Shown piece after piece: positions 10,660 through 22,469 of a stretch of 64,000 bases of DNA. Position 1 is the stretch's first letter. Every line of letters begins with the position of its first letter. Source of the DNA: Imbricaverruca yamaguchii (lineage: Eukaryota > Arthropoda > Thecostraca > Neoverrucidae). Position numbers and translations under genes: made by a program. The stretch lies in NCBI GenBank assembly GCA_034440575.1, contig JAOTOL010001172.1:124001-188000 (forward strand), written 5' to 3'. The notes under the pieces were generated by a model. That model was given only the letters and a program-made list of their open reading frames with translations, made no database searches and was not told the origin of the DNA.

Positions 10660-11768
10660 TGGTAATATATAACTTGTAGTGGGATAAAATTTACACATAC
10701 AGGTGTTAGGTATCCCAAAACCTATACATATGGCTGATGGGTGTAAAGCAATGTATAATGAAAACCCAACCCCGAAGCATTTCTATGACATTCGGCCAAC
10801 ACCTTTTTGATGATTGCTGACATGAAGCTTACACAGTATTCTTCCATTAAAAAGGCAATATATGTGCATGCTGGTAAATATTGCATGGCTAAGAAAAATA
10901 AATGGCTGGAATGGATCATAGTTGGAGAAACAGTTTGTTTATTTTTTATTTTTGCCATTCGGTAAATCATCCTTTCCAGAAAATTATCCTCTAAAGAAAC
11001 TATTCCGGTTGACTGGGCCAATAAGCTTGGATAGTGATGAGCTAATCAGATCAGTTTAAAAGGTCTATAATACAACAGCATGCAGAGGCATATAAACAAG
11101 AAGCATGAGTGGAGTGCCCTGCTGTGATGATTGTCTTCCATAACACTTGCTGAGTTCTGTTCAACATGGCATAAAATCCAGCCATGGTTTCAGTGTTTTG
11201 AAACAATGAGAAGATCATCCAAGATAAGGCCAAAGCCAAGGATTAAACCTAGGTAAGATAAAGGTTGGTCAATGTGAAGGTGACCATTCAAACTCATCAT
11301 CATCATCATTTATTGAATCGGAGGGTGGTTATTTACTTTGAACATCCAATAATCTATTTGAATTATGTGAAACACAATTGAAATGTGCCACATGATACGA
11401 GTAAAAAAAACGTCAAGGATGAAGACTGGAAGCACAGGTACAATGCTTTGATATTTATTAAATAATGCATGTCAGCATGAACTGCTGACAATGATGTTTG
11501 ATCAAGGTTGCCTTATCATGGAATGTAATCACATGCTCTTTGTTCAATAATACATTATTTATGTCTTGTTTTGGCCCCTTTTCCATGCCTCCGAAGACTA
11601 CACTACAAACAAAAAATTGTTGCAGGGGTACCATGGAAACAACTGGGAGGGAAAGGAGGTAGGCGGGAGGGAGAACAAATCCGGCATGAATCTAATCAAA
11701 GTTTAATATAAAAACGCGCCTCGATCAATAAAATTGTACTCACACATACATGAAAGTATCGTGCAGTG
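10660..11768. other. Intergenic, nothing recognised
   Basis: AT-rich sequence with short open frames only. A brief (CAT)n run lies near 11300. No repeat family or exon could be supported. Confidence 0.4.
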
Positions 11769-12767
11769 TTAACACGCGCACGTCCCGGGGGACAGATATC
11801 TGCCCCCCTCCGGTATTTCCTCATTTGACGCCAAACTAATCGGGTTAGCAAGGCCAAACCTCGCACAGGTGTTCATTGGTCATTTCCGCATACCCTCATG
11901 CATTTTTAACCCTGGGTCATCTCAGGTCCGGCGAAGTGACCCAATTACACCCGGAAGTTCTAGGTGGCATAACTTCCACAATAATTGGGCGATTGATTTC
12001 AAACTTATAACATGTCACGATCTCATCAGGGACCATAATATGTATATTGTTTTTTCGTAGCATTGACCTTAGGTCAGGTCGCGGCCACGGCTTGCCCATA
12101 ATATGGCTATGGTAAAATATACAAATGTATCCTGGTTACATATTTGGGCTCGGAATGATCTCACAACGGTTGTGGCATGTAGATGGAAGCTATGCTTAAT
12201 GCTACCACTGACATTTTTGCTCAGTGACCTCACCAAGGTCATCTGAGGTCACCCGAGATCACTACACATTTTTGCGCATTATATCGCACTTCATTGAGCT
12301 AGAAGGCTGACATTACCGTCATTGTGCTTGTATCGCCAAGACGTGTCGATTGATACATTACATGACCTCCCTAGGCGACTTCATGACCTTGACCTGAGGT
12401 CATGACTTCATGACCTTGTCCTGAGTTTCGGTTGACCTGACCTTAAATTACACCGCCTATTGTCGGTAGCGCATTTCAAGGACTGTCGAATAGCGTTCGC
12501 CGTTTGTTTCTATATTACAGGTCCTGAGATGTGTCAATATCTGAGTCCCACCTGATCTGGTCGAATTTGACCTATGATGACCCAGTGACCTGAATGTTGG
12601 CCTGAGCGAAATATGACCGAAACACTTTCGATAGAGCCTGTCACCAGCTATCCAACGCCGCTTTCCGTTTGTCGCTAGCTAGCATAGTTCTAGAGATCAT
12701 AGGGGGGCAGACATCTGCCCACCGGATATGCGAAGATGGCGCGGACCTCCGGACGTTCGAGTGTTAA
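11769..12767. mobile_element. TTAA-flanked nonautonomous DNA transposon rich in AGGTCA motifs (piggyBac-like MITE)
   Basis: The 999-bp unit starts TTAACACGCGCACGTCC (11769) and ends with a segment whose reverse complement is TTAACACTCGAACGTCC (ending 12767). This gives terminal inverted repeats bounded by TTAA, the target site of piggyBac transposases. A palindromic block GGGCAGATATCTGCCC-like sits just inside each end. The interior has no transposase frame but contains at least a dozen AGGTCA/TGACCT hexamers between 12060 and 12620. Assignment to piggyBac rests on TTAA and TIR structure only. Confidence 0.65.
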
Positions 12768-13676
12768 AAATTGGCATATGTCTCCTAGGATAAGTGCAAT
12801 CAGAAGCGTGGACATTCAAAGTCATCATGTTGATTAATTTCGCCAAAAATATGAGGTTATTCACGTACCACCATTAGTGATACCTATAATAATTTGCTCG
12901 CAAAACCAGTACCACAAAATCTAAAGCTACCAAAACTGATCATCAATTATGAATAAAAAACCACATCACTCTGACCCATTTGGAATAAGGGGTTTAAAGC
13001 AGCTGCGTTGCTGCATATTGCTCAGAAGCTTTCACATGAAAAGCAAATACTACAAAATCGTATTGTGCATACCAAAATACGCCCATGCCGAACCCACTCC
13101 GGCCGAAGAGGACTGGTTCTGGATGGCCAGAAAAGGTCCTCTTTGGTTGGGTCTCTCCAGCGGAGATTCATATAATATGAGCATGTGAGAATATGAACAC
13201 CGTGAGCGTCCAGGAGATGAACTGAATGTGTGCATCTTTCCACTGATAACTGATGAAGTTTCACTTCAACGGTCCAGTACGTGGGTAGAAGCGTCGTCAT
13301 CGCCAATAAAAGCTAAGCTTTGCCCACTGCCCACCAGTGTTGGTAATGGTGACGATTGTCCTTTGGAAAAAAGCAGATCATACTGGACAGGCGATATTAG
13401 CGTCACAAATGGGTTGATAGTCAGACTGGGCGTCATGGCACCTGAATATCCTCCATAGGCAGAGGTGTGATGGGGAAACAGTATTGCAGGATATTCATGT
13501 GCCATGACGTCCATCCAGGCTATGTGTGACGACAATGATACCTATGTGTGGTGGGAAACAACATACCTATGTAGGGTATTCAGGTGCTAGGTGCCTGATT
13601 GCCAAGCTATTTTTGACGCCAATGGTACCTACCGAACCTACCCTATCTCGACCTGCTAGATATAACATACTTAGGT
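12768..13676. other. Intergenic, short internal repeats only
   Basis: Between about 13430 and 13600, phrases such as CATGGCACCTGAATATCC and GGATATTCATGTGCCATG recur in both orientations. No gene was recognised. Confidence 0.4.
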
Positions 13677-14528
13677 TACAGTGTATGATTTCCAATTTTT
13701 TTATTGGTAGTTGAGTACAACATTTTTAGCTGGAGTACGAATTTTTTAGCTGGATTCCCAAAAATAGCTATGCGCTTGCTGACAATTAACCTTGTTTTAG
13801 TGGGGCTGAAAACCAATGTTAGCATTTTTCTATGCATAAACATCTTGGCAAACTAAGCCATGTCCAAAATTTTGCTGCATTGAACAATGAGTTATCCATA
13901 ATTAGGTAGTATTGCTTCAATGGCATTAAAAAGAAATGTTAGCATTTCATGCTGCATATACCATGCAAACATTATATATATATACATATAGATAACTGCT
14001 AAGTCAGTAATATGTCAGCAAGCTAAGTCATGAATAGGTGCAGCTGTGCCAAGGAATGCATCTAGTGTGGAATGCCCCCAGTAGCAAAATTACTCACAAA
14101 AATATACCCATGATATATGCAAATGGGATAGATATTGCCTGAATGTAGGTGGGTGATGCATTCCCGAAGTTCACAAACAAATATTTACGATGAATAGGCG
14201 TGATGTAATGTGAATACGCCAACAACATTTCTGCTGGCAGAGCTCAGGATGAATCGCACTCAAACTCATCTTGGGTGGACCAGACAACCGGGATCATCCT
14301 TCAACAAACACTTCTCCGAAGGACTAGTCCCACAACTAATGAGCCGAGTTCACCCGCGATTCATTGGGATTATTGCTAACTTCCGTTGTCGTCTATCGAC
14401 AGATTGGTGGTCAAGATCTCGAGTGCTCCCAAAATGCATTTCATGGGCCCGGTCACCATTTGCACAATTCCTAATATGTGCGCACCATTCGCCACCAACG
14501 CATAATACGCCGCTCTGTCTCAGACCTC

Positions 14529-14691
14529 GGGGACGAGTAGGCTAGGGGTAAGTTGCTCGTCTCGCAATCGAAAGGTTATGGGGTCGAGTCTCACCTGTCG
14601 CTACTCTTCGCCCGCGACCAATCGGCGTGAGAGATTGGCGACGGTACATGACTCAACGGTCGATGTGTCGTAAAACCAATAACCAACCAAC
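14529..14691 (+). mobile_element. tRNA-derived SINE with target-site duplication
   Basis: The element begins with a tRNA-like head carrying a B-box-like GGTCGAGTCTC. It continues with a shared core CGACCAATCGGCGTGAGAG and a hairpin CGACGG...GTGTCG, and ends TAAAACCAATAACCAACC. It is flanked by CTGTCTCAGACCTC (14515-14528) and CTGCCTCAGACTTC (14692-14705). The empty site exists in the opposite arm of the inverted repeat, which confirms an insertion made after the arms formed. Confidence 0.9.
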
Positions 14692-15202
14692 CTGCCTCAG
14701 ACTTCAAAATTGGATCTCTGGTTAAATTATTAGCGAAGGATGAGGTTCTAAGCCAACTTCATAAGCAGTGGTAGAGAAAATGATAACAAAAGTATACTTA
14801 ATCGATGTCAACGAAGTTCATAAATTCGTACCTGACACTCGTGACTGGCTCACACCGCACACCTAATAAATATTCACGATTCACCCCACGAGACTATTTG
14901 GAAATGAGTTTCGGGATATAAAATGGTTTAATGAAAATTATACTAAAACAATCTGTCTAAAATAGTTACATTTTCACCACCAGGAAAGTTATTTTGTATC
15001 AAAAAGCTGAGAAAATTGTTTGAAACCAATTCTTAATATTATTAAAAGTTCCCGGAAGTACTTGCTTAGTTCATGTCTGGAATGTTTAGTTGAAGCAAAG
15101 ATCCACTTGGAAGGATCCAGAGCTGCTAGACGGGAGAGCAAATTGCCGCTGTAAAACCCCTAATGGGCGGTTTTATTATTGCTGTTAAATAGAGCTGGTC
15201 AG

Positions 15203-15240
15203 TTATTTGGGCTTTAGGGCGCATCGAGCCATCCTTCGCG
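15203..15240 (-). mobile_element. Mini-SINE hairpin insertion (copy E, 38 bp)
   Basis: This very short insertion has the GCGCCCTAAAGCCCAAATAA end, read on the minus strand. It is flanked by a perfect 17-bp duplication TAAATAGAGCTGGTCAG (15186-15202 and 15241-15257). The 5' part of the hairpin is replaced or truncated, so it is a partial family member. Confidence 0.8.
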
Positions 15241-15781
15241 TAAATAGAGCTGGTCAGATTCGCTTACCCCAGCGCTAGAAGTACAGCTAATCACCGGGCC
15301 GGCAAACAGAAGATGGCTCGGAGTTATATTGGAACAAGTATTACGGACCCTTCACTGGCACTGATGCACCCCAAATGCAGTTATATTTCAAGGAGCATGA
15401 TTTATCTTCGCACACATTTAGAAAACAAAATTGACAGTCATGCATAGGTGCACAAACGGCATTGGTTTGTTGGTGTGATCACCTCGGAGAACTTGCTTGC
15501 TCTGGGGCCGCTTTTAGGAAATTTGAAGCGATTGTTTGCATTGCATTGCGATTGTTTGCATTGCCTAAAAAAAGCTGTTTCTTTAACAAAATGGCCCATT
15601 ACGCGTTCAAAGCACCTTAATGGCCAAACGAGGCTTCAAGTATTTACTTCGGAGATACCAAGTACCCCCAGATTGGCCAACTAGGGATTTCTGGTACTTT
15701 TTGGCGAGCACTCCAGCACAAGTATCTAAAATGAAACATTCAATAGATATTGATTAATATAAATATATCACATATAAGAAT

Positions 15782-15940
15782 GGGGCCGCGGTAGCTCAGT
15801 CGGGAGGGAGTTGGACTCTTGATCGCAAGATCGCGGGTTCGAATCCCACAACCGGCGGAATTACCGAGTCCACCGGCGACCAACCGGCGTGAGAGGTTGG
15901 CGACGCTATGTGACCCAGCAGTCGGACGCGTCGTAAAAAG
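15782..15940 (+). mobile_element. tRNA-Lys-like SINE
   Basis: The tRNA-derived head reads GCCGCGGTAGCTCAGTCGG, has a B box GGTTCGAATCC, and carries a CTCTTGAT anticodon-loop region resembling tRNA-Lys(CTT). Its acceptor stem does not pair fully, so it is not a functional tRNA gene. The core CGACCAACCGGCGTGAGAG follows, then a 3' hairpin with CGACGC (15901-15906) and GCGTCG (15928-15933) around a 21-base loop, then a TAAAA tail. It is absent from the other arm of the inverted repeat. Confidence 0.85.
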
Positions 15941-16466
15941 AATTGAATTAATTATTGACTACATTGACACAAATATAGCGTCTTCTCACATGTTGTGAAG
16001 CTCCGCCAGTTGTGCGTAGACGTTTTTAGCGCAACACCGACGAACATGTGCGGCACGGTTTGTACTGCCTTTCGAAGATGTATTGTGACGTTGACTGGTC
16101 GGCGTGCAGGGATCGTTGAAACTGATAGTCGTTTTCAGGTATGGCCTTTGAGTGGTAGCACTTGACCAAACAATATTGTTCTTCGTTTTCCCATCTGAAG
16201 TACAAAATATTTGATATAGTCCAATCACAATCATGGAGTACATAATCTATTGGTATGCATGACACCAACAAACGTCAGTTTTTCCGACACTGCTTAGGTA
16301 GCATTGCAACTTATGATATTCTTAACGTAATTTTTGGACAAGTTGATATATGCTTTGTTTTACTCTGCAAAGCAAAGCAATGGGCTTGGCAGTTTAAATT
16401 GTAATGTGTGAATTATTATAATAATGTTCAGTTACATTTACTCAGTATATCAGAAATAAGTAGAAG

Positions 16467-16519
16467 ATTGATTATTTGGGCTTAAGGCCGCGCCGACTGC
16501 GAGGTCATTTAGCGCCCAT
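16467..16519 (-). mobile_element. Mini-SINE hairpin insertion (copy B, 53 bp)
   Basis: The insertion is flanked by a perfect 13-bp duplication AAATAAGTAGAAG (16454-16466 and 16520-16532). On the minus strand it reads ATGGGCGC, a loop containing TGACC and GCAGTCG, a GCGGCC stem partner, and a TTAAGCCCAAATAATCAAT tail. Confidence 0.9.
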
Positions 16520-16966
16520 AAATAAGTAGAAGGCCCTGGGCAAATTGTTGGTCTTTTTTCTGGTGCTTTTCTGATGTGATTTGAATCAATTTAGCATTAA
16601 TCTCTTTGGGAAATAACAGATTTCCAAATATATACAATTAAGTCATAAACTCATGAGGTGTTCAGATTTAATATGAGCCAAGGCACCATCTGGGTTAAAT
16701 CTGTCAAGGGAAGATACTATAAGTTTGTACAAAGACACTCATCAGTGCAACCAATGCATCCGAAAAACATCTTTAAAAAAAAAACTATTTGCAACATCCC
16801 GCAAGCCCATCAACGCCTGTGGACAAAACCTATCCAGTTTCATTCACTCGATCCCATAAAACACACAAAGATCGAGCATCATATGAATAATTTTCCAACT
16901 CTATCCATGCCTCTGTAAATGGATCTGTACTGTGCACATCTAACATAAATATCACCCCATACACCA

Positions 16967-17720
16967 CTAATTATAACTCCAGGACAGGGTTTTCCAGCCT
17001 GAAAGTATCCACCCTATTTTAGATATATTCAATGAGGTACTCCCCACGACATCTGCAGGAAACAAATTCCATTGATCAACCACCCTTCGACTAAAGACCT
17101 GTTGTCGCTTAACTGTCCTACACTTTTTTTCTTTAAAAAAAAAATTGATCCGAGTTGTTGCTGGGGTGGCTTGAGGAGCCAGGGTTATATTGCTAAGCAG
17201 AGCTTGTTGCGTGAACCCTGGCCCCACCACCCGATCCATTAGCTCCAGTTCAACGGCAGGATTTAGACCGAAAGTTTAACGTGCCGCCAATGCACCGACA
17301 CGGCCGTCCGGTAGCTCGTCCCCGGCCTTATCGGGCCAGCCGCCAACTGACACTCCCGGCCGGGGGCTAAATGCGAGCACGCGAAGCGACTCGAACCCTG
17401 TGTTGCCAATACAGGGGAGATCGGTGCAGGCCAGCGCTCTAACCAACTGAGCTACCAGGGCGGCTTGTCTAACCTGAATTGAGGACCCCTATTTGATACT
17501 GTAAGTAGAATGGCATAATTCACATTGACCTGATCTAACCCTTTAACGAGTATAAACCTCTTAATCATACCACCCCTTAATCTCCCTGTACTTGAATGAG
17601 TACATATCCAATGTTACAAACCTTTCTCCATATTCTAAGTTGCATAGTTCACTGATGAGTCCAGTTGCTTTCCACTGGACTCTTTCTAGCATATGTGTAT
17701 ATTTTTAGTCAGGGCATCAT
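16967..17720 (-). pseudogene. CR1-like LINE remnant (3' part of reverse transcriptase)
   Basis: Minus-strand translation of 17500-17700 gives the post-catalytic region LERVQWKATGLISEL then YSFKYREIKGW, with stop codons after it. 17239-16967 gives the terminal TVKRQQVFSRRVVDQWNLFP motif. A SINE (17245-17466) interrupts the two parts. Compare [15 protein letters not shown] and [11 protein letters not shown] in the better-preserved copy at 44682-46358. It is broken by stops and frameshifts. Confidence 0.75.
17245..17466 (-). mobile_element. tRNA-derived SINE inserted in the CR1 remnant
   Basis: On the minus strand it starts CCCTGGTAGCTCAGTTGG (A box) with B box GGTTCGAGTC about 60 bases on, then a long GC-rich body (GCCCCCGGCCGGGAGTGTC) unlike the other SINEs here. 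Its 3' limit was not fixed, and no clear target-site duplication was seen. Confidence 0.65.
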
Positions 17721-18339
17721 GGCTGTACAGAACATTCCAAGTGGGGGTGTGCATAGGCTAAGTACAGTTTGTGATGACTTCCTTGCTCTTATACCTCACA
17801 CTCTGCAAATTATTCCCAACATTCGGGTTGCCCCTTTCCTAGCTGAGACGCAATGTTTTTTTCTCCTTTAAGTTCATTTGAAACTAACACCTAAGTCTCT
17901 TTCCTATTCAAGAATACTCAGTTTCCTACCTCTCGCTGTGTATTCGAATGTCTTGCGTCCAGACTCCAGATGCACAACATAATGTTTTTCATAGTTCAAA
18001 GACATGTCACTGGCCAGCCTACTTCTTTAGTTCCTCCGAGTTTAGGTGAATGTTACTAGAATGACCAGTATTGTTAGCAACTCCTACCAGCTTGATGTCA
18101 TCAGCAAAGTTGAACACCATACTTCTCAGCCATACCTGAATGTTATTCACAAGATGATAAATAAAAGTGGACCTAGATCAGAGACCTGTGGCACTCCACT
18201 AGGATTTACACACATTTAACACTACCCCTGCTTCTGTCCCATTAACCATAGCTCAATCAAACCTGGGACGTTTTCATCAATCTCATGTTGCTCTGGTTGC
18301 TCTAGTCTAATGTTGAATTACATGTATGTGTGGAACTTG

Positions 18340-19041
18340 TATGAGGTCAGGTACATGTATGAGGTCAAGTCATCTAGGGTCAGCGAGATAGTTGAGGTCA
18401 AGTGAGGTCTCCTAAAATAGTTCAACCGACCATCACGCTTTAAGGGACACAGATATTTTAATAAAACTTTCAGCGTTTGCTTATCTTTATGGAGATAAAA
18501 AATGTACCGAATGAATTTTTCAGTGATATTGTTATTATTTGTTTTGAATATTTGCCCATTAGGGTTAAAATCAAAGATGCTGGCTAAAGTAAGCATTTTT
18601 ATCAGAACAAGTTGACTTCAAGCAATGCTTGTCGGTCCCCTCTATCCAGTAGGAACACAAATGAAAAATGAAAGAAAACATGAAAACTCAAAATTTTCAA
18701 ATTTCAAAAATATAAGGTTCTGTATTTTCGTTTGACAAAAATGTTATAGCCGTGGTCGATTTTACCTTCTTTTTCTGATTCGAAATAATTTTTTAAAATC
18801 TCCCCAAACATGAACTGTCCAGAGCCAAAAACTTGATGCAAGTCATGAAAACCTAGCCCTCCTATTGACATCACTTTTTGGTGAAAAAATGTGGGTGTTG
18901 TCTGGCCCTACTCGTTGAGCGCTTTCCGATGAAGCCTCTTTCGTTTTAGTGGACGCTAAATTTGGAGATTAGAAGAGGGGGCTTTCTATTCACCACTGAG
19001 ACAAAGCGTGAGGACATAACCGAAAAGATGGGGAGGGTTAA
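18340..19041 (+). mobile_element. TTAA-type MITE family 2, copy A (5' truncated)
   Basis: It shares an approximately 850-bp noncoding unit with 35106-35966 and 38326-39148. Landmarks in order are AGGTCAAGTCATCTAGGGTC, CTTTCAGCGTTTGCTTATC, GGCTAAAGTAAGCATTTTT, CTAGCCCTCC and CGCTTTCCGATGA. It ends GGGAGGGTTAA at 19041. The outer 5' end is missing or unrecognisable. Confidence 0.7.
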
Positions 19042-19054
19042 TGAATAAACGTCG

Positions 19055-19616
19055 TTGAATGAAGCTATATGTATGCAGTTAGTTATTTTCAGGGATGCAG
19101 CAAAACACACCAGGAGTTATTTTTCTTCATGGCTTATTAGTCTTGCATCTTTGCCTATTAGGGCTAAATGGCTAAAGTTAGCACTTTTTATTAGGTCAAG
19201 CTTACTGAGAACAAAGGTTCAGGGTCAACTCTACCTCTCAAACAAAATCGAGGAAAAATTAACTCCATTTTCTTATCATAACTAAAATGTTGATTTTTCG
19301 GTGGTCAATCATTTTGGGGCCATGGTCGGTTTTGCATTCCTGTTCTGATTTCAGATACTTTTTTAATCACCCAAAAATGAACTCCCCAGAGACAAAAATA
19401 TGAAGAAAGTCCTTATCCCATACACCCCTAGTGATGTCTCTTTTTAAGGTGATAAAATGTTTGACTGTTTTCAGCCGTACTCATCAAGTGCTTTCTGATG
19501 ATATGCATGCTTCACATCCATGCAATGATTAGTTTGTAAATATTTGGGTGTGAAAAAAGAACAACCTGAGTTGAGGTGTGAGGATATGACCAGTGGACAA
19601 ATGGTGTAAGTTAAAT
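19055..19616 (+). mobile_element. TTAA-type MITE family 2, second diverged partial copy
   Basis: The same landmarks recur immediately downstream (TTTTCAGGGATGCAGCAAAAC, GGCTAAAGTTAGCACTTTTT, AAGTGCTTTCTGATGA, GTGAGGATATGACC) and finish near a TTAA at about 19612. It is more diverged than copies B and C. Confidence 0.55.
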
Positions 19617-19623
19617 CTTAGAA

Positions 19624-21775
19624 CAGTGTTGGAAAAACTGACGTTTGTTGGTGTCATGCATACCAATACATTATGCACTCCAGGATTGTGACAAGGCTAA
19701 ATTAAATATCTTGTACTCCAGAAGGGAAAACGAAGAACAACATTGTTTGGTCAAGTGCTACCACTCAAAGTCCATACCTGAAAGCAACTAGCAGTTTCAG
19801 TGATCCCTGCACGCCGACCAGTCAACGTCACAATACATCTTTGAAAGGCAGTACAAACCGTACCCCACATGCGCGTCGGCGTTGCGCTAAAAACGTTTAC
19901 GCACAACCGGCGGCGCTTCACGACATGCGAGAAGACGCGATATTTGTGTCAATATTGTCAATAATTAATTAAATATTTATTCAATATTGATTCAATATTG
20001 ATCAATATTCGTTCAATATTTAGCAATATTTATTGTTATATACGATATATTTAGATTAATAAATATCCATTTAATATTTATTTTTAGATACTTGTGCTGA
20101 AGTGCTCGCCACGACGTACCAGAAATCCCTAGTTGGCCAATCTGGGGGTACTTGGTATCTCCGAAGTAAATACTTGAAGCCTCGTTTGGCCATTAAGGTG
20201 CTTTGAACGCGTAATGGGCCATTTTGTTAAAGAGACAGCTTTTTTTTAGACAATGCAAACAATCGCAATGCAATGCAAACAATCGCTGCAAATTTCCTAA
20301 AATCGGCCCGGGAGCAAGCAAGTTCTCCAAGGCGATTATACTAAAAAACCAATGCCATTTGTGCACTTATGCATGACTGTCAATTTTTTGTTGTAAATGT
20401 GCGCGAAGATAAATCACCTTGAAATATAACTACATTTGGGGTCCGGTTTTACATCGGCAATTTGCTCTCCCGTCAGGCCACTCTGGATCTTTCCAAGTCG
20501 ATCCTTACTTCAACTAAACAGTCCAGACATGAACTAAACAAGTATATCGAGGAAATTTAATGTTAATAAGAATTGGTTTCTATCAATTTTATCAGCTTTT
20601 CATGCAAAATAACTGTTTCTTGGTGGTGAGAATAAAACTACCTGAGACGGATTGTTTTAGTATAATTTTCATTACACCATTTTATATTCCGAAACCCAAA
20701 TCCCAATAGTCGGCAAATAACATATTAGTCGGTGCACTAACGTCTTATTCGTGGGGTGTTTTGTGAATATTTATTAGCTGTGAGGTGTGAGCTGATCAGT
20801 ATCATGTATGCATTTCTGAACTTGCTTGACATCGAATAAGTATCCTTTTATCACTTTCTCTACCATTGCTCATGAAGGTGCCCTATAACCTCATCCTTCG
20901 CTAATTTAACCACAGAGCCAATTTTGAGGTCTGAGGCAGAGAGCGTATTATGCGTCAGTGGCGAATGGTGCGCACAAACTCGGAATGATGCAAAGGTTGA
21001 CCAGGGCCATGAAATGCATTTTGGGAGCACTTGAGATGTTGGCCACCAATCTGTCGAAAGACGACAACGGAAGTTAGCAATAATTCCCATGAATCGCGAG
21101 TGAACTCGGCTCATTAGTTGTGGGACTAGTCCTTCGGAGAAGTGTTCGTTGAAGGATGATCCCGGTTATGTGGTCCGCCCAAGATGAGTTGGAGTGAGAT
21201 TCATCCTGAGCTCTGCCAGCAGAAATGTTATTTGTGTATTCACATTACATCATGCCTATTCATCACAAATATGTATTTGTGAACTTTGGGATTGCATCAC
21301 CAACCTAAACTCAGGAAATATCTATCCCATTTGTATATATCCTGGGTATATTTTTTAGAGTACTTTGGCTACTGAGGGCATTTTCCACTAGATGCATTCC
21401 TTGGCACTATTGCACCTATTCATGACTTAGCTTGTTGACATATTGCTGACTTAGCAGTTAGCTATATGTACATATATAATGTTTGTATGGTACATACAGC
21501 ATAAAATGCTAGCATTTATTTTTAATTCCATTAAAGTAACGCTACCTGGTTATGGACAACTCATTTGTTTAGTGCAGCAAAATTTTGGACATGGCCTAGT
21601 TTGCCAAGGTGTTTATGCATACAAAAATGCTAACATTGGTTTTCAGCCCAACTAAAGCAAGGTTAATTGCCAGCAAGTGCATAGCTACTTTTTTGGAATC
21701 CAGCTAAAAAAAATCTTACTCCAGCTAAAAATGTGTACCAATAAAGAATATGGAATCCTACACTATTACAGAACC
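19624..21775 (-). repeat. Large inverted repeat, right arm
   Basis: Reverse-complement partner of 13677-16292. Inner boundaries are sharp: CAGTGTTGGAAAAACTGACG here and CGTCAGTTTTTCCGACACTG there. The loop between the arms is 16293-19623. This arm carries an extra AATATTGATCAATATTGAAT tandem patch near 19950-20070 where the left arm has a SINE. Confidence 0.9.
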
Positions 21776-22435
21776 ATTCTATTTTTGGTAATTTTTGATT
21801 CTGAAGTCAGCTTATAAAATTACAGCAAACTTCATTGGGGATTTATCCCCATGTACTCCACTTTTTCCTCACTTGTATGTTCTGGGCTCTTCGAGCCAAC
21901 TCCACTATACAAAATAAAACAGGACACCATAAAATTGCGCAGGATCATGTTTTGGATGATGGCAAATCCCAGACCAGCCAGTTCTTCCAGTCCTCCTCCC
22001 TGGAGTGTATTTCTGGTATATTACAGCAAGTTCCACTGGCAATTCTGTTTCCTAATGTGGTGCTCATTTTAAATGTGGCCTCCATGCGGAAATGCACCCT
22101 GGTGATGACCGAAATTATTCAATATGGATTGCACTTACCCCCTAAAACTAGCTTCTTTTCTCTAGTACCTATTCTTTCACGAAGGCAATTTCAATGAATC
22201 TGATCTTCATGACTCGATGAAGTCAATCTCATATCATACCCAAGTTTTATTTAAATCTTTTTAAAAAATCGCTTTTTGAACTCACAAAGATTCAAAAGAC
22301 ATTGTTTTGCACGTTATTTCAGGAAGGACTCAGTTGCACCTATATGCATGTACCTACAAATATTGGTAAAGTTGTGTTTGAGGGCGATCTAAACATTTTT
22401 AAATTATATTTTTAACTGCCATCTTTACAAATATG
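21776..22435. other. Intergenic, nothing recognised
   Basis: A 120-codon open frame at 21835-22197 has no recognisable domain and no splice context. I do not call it a gene. Confidence 0.4.
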
Positions 22436-22469
22436 ATTACGGTGATGTGCGGCGCGCACCCATAAATTT

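Larger units (their letters stand above)
13677..16292 (+). repeat. Large inverted repeat, left arm
   Basis: This arm matches the reverse complement of 19624-21775 along its length. Sampled blocks such as 14220-14520 look about 90% identical. It is longer than the right arm because it contains a SINE (14529-14691), a 38-bp hairpin insertion inside roughly 200 bp of extra sequence (around 15160-15370) and a second SINE (15782-15940), all absent from the other arm. No transposase frame was found. The terminal bases read AGTGTATGATTTCC here against AGTGTAGGATTCC at the other end. Confidence 0.9.

Noticed and set aside
15782..15857. tRNA-Lys gene
   Set aside because: The acceptor stem does not pair fully, and the unit continues into a SINE core and tail; it is absent from the other inverted-repeat arm.
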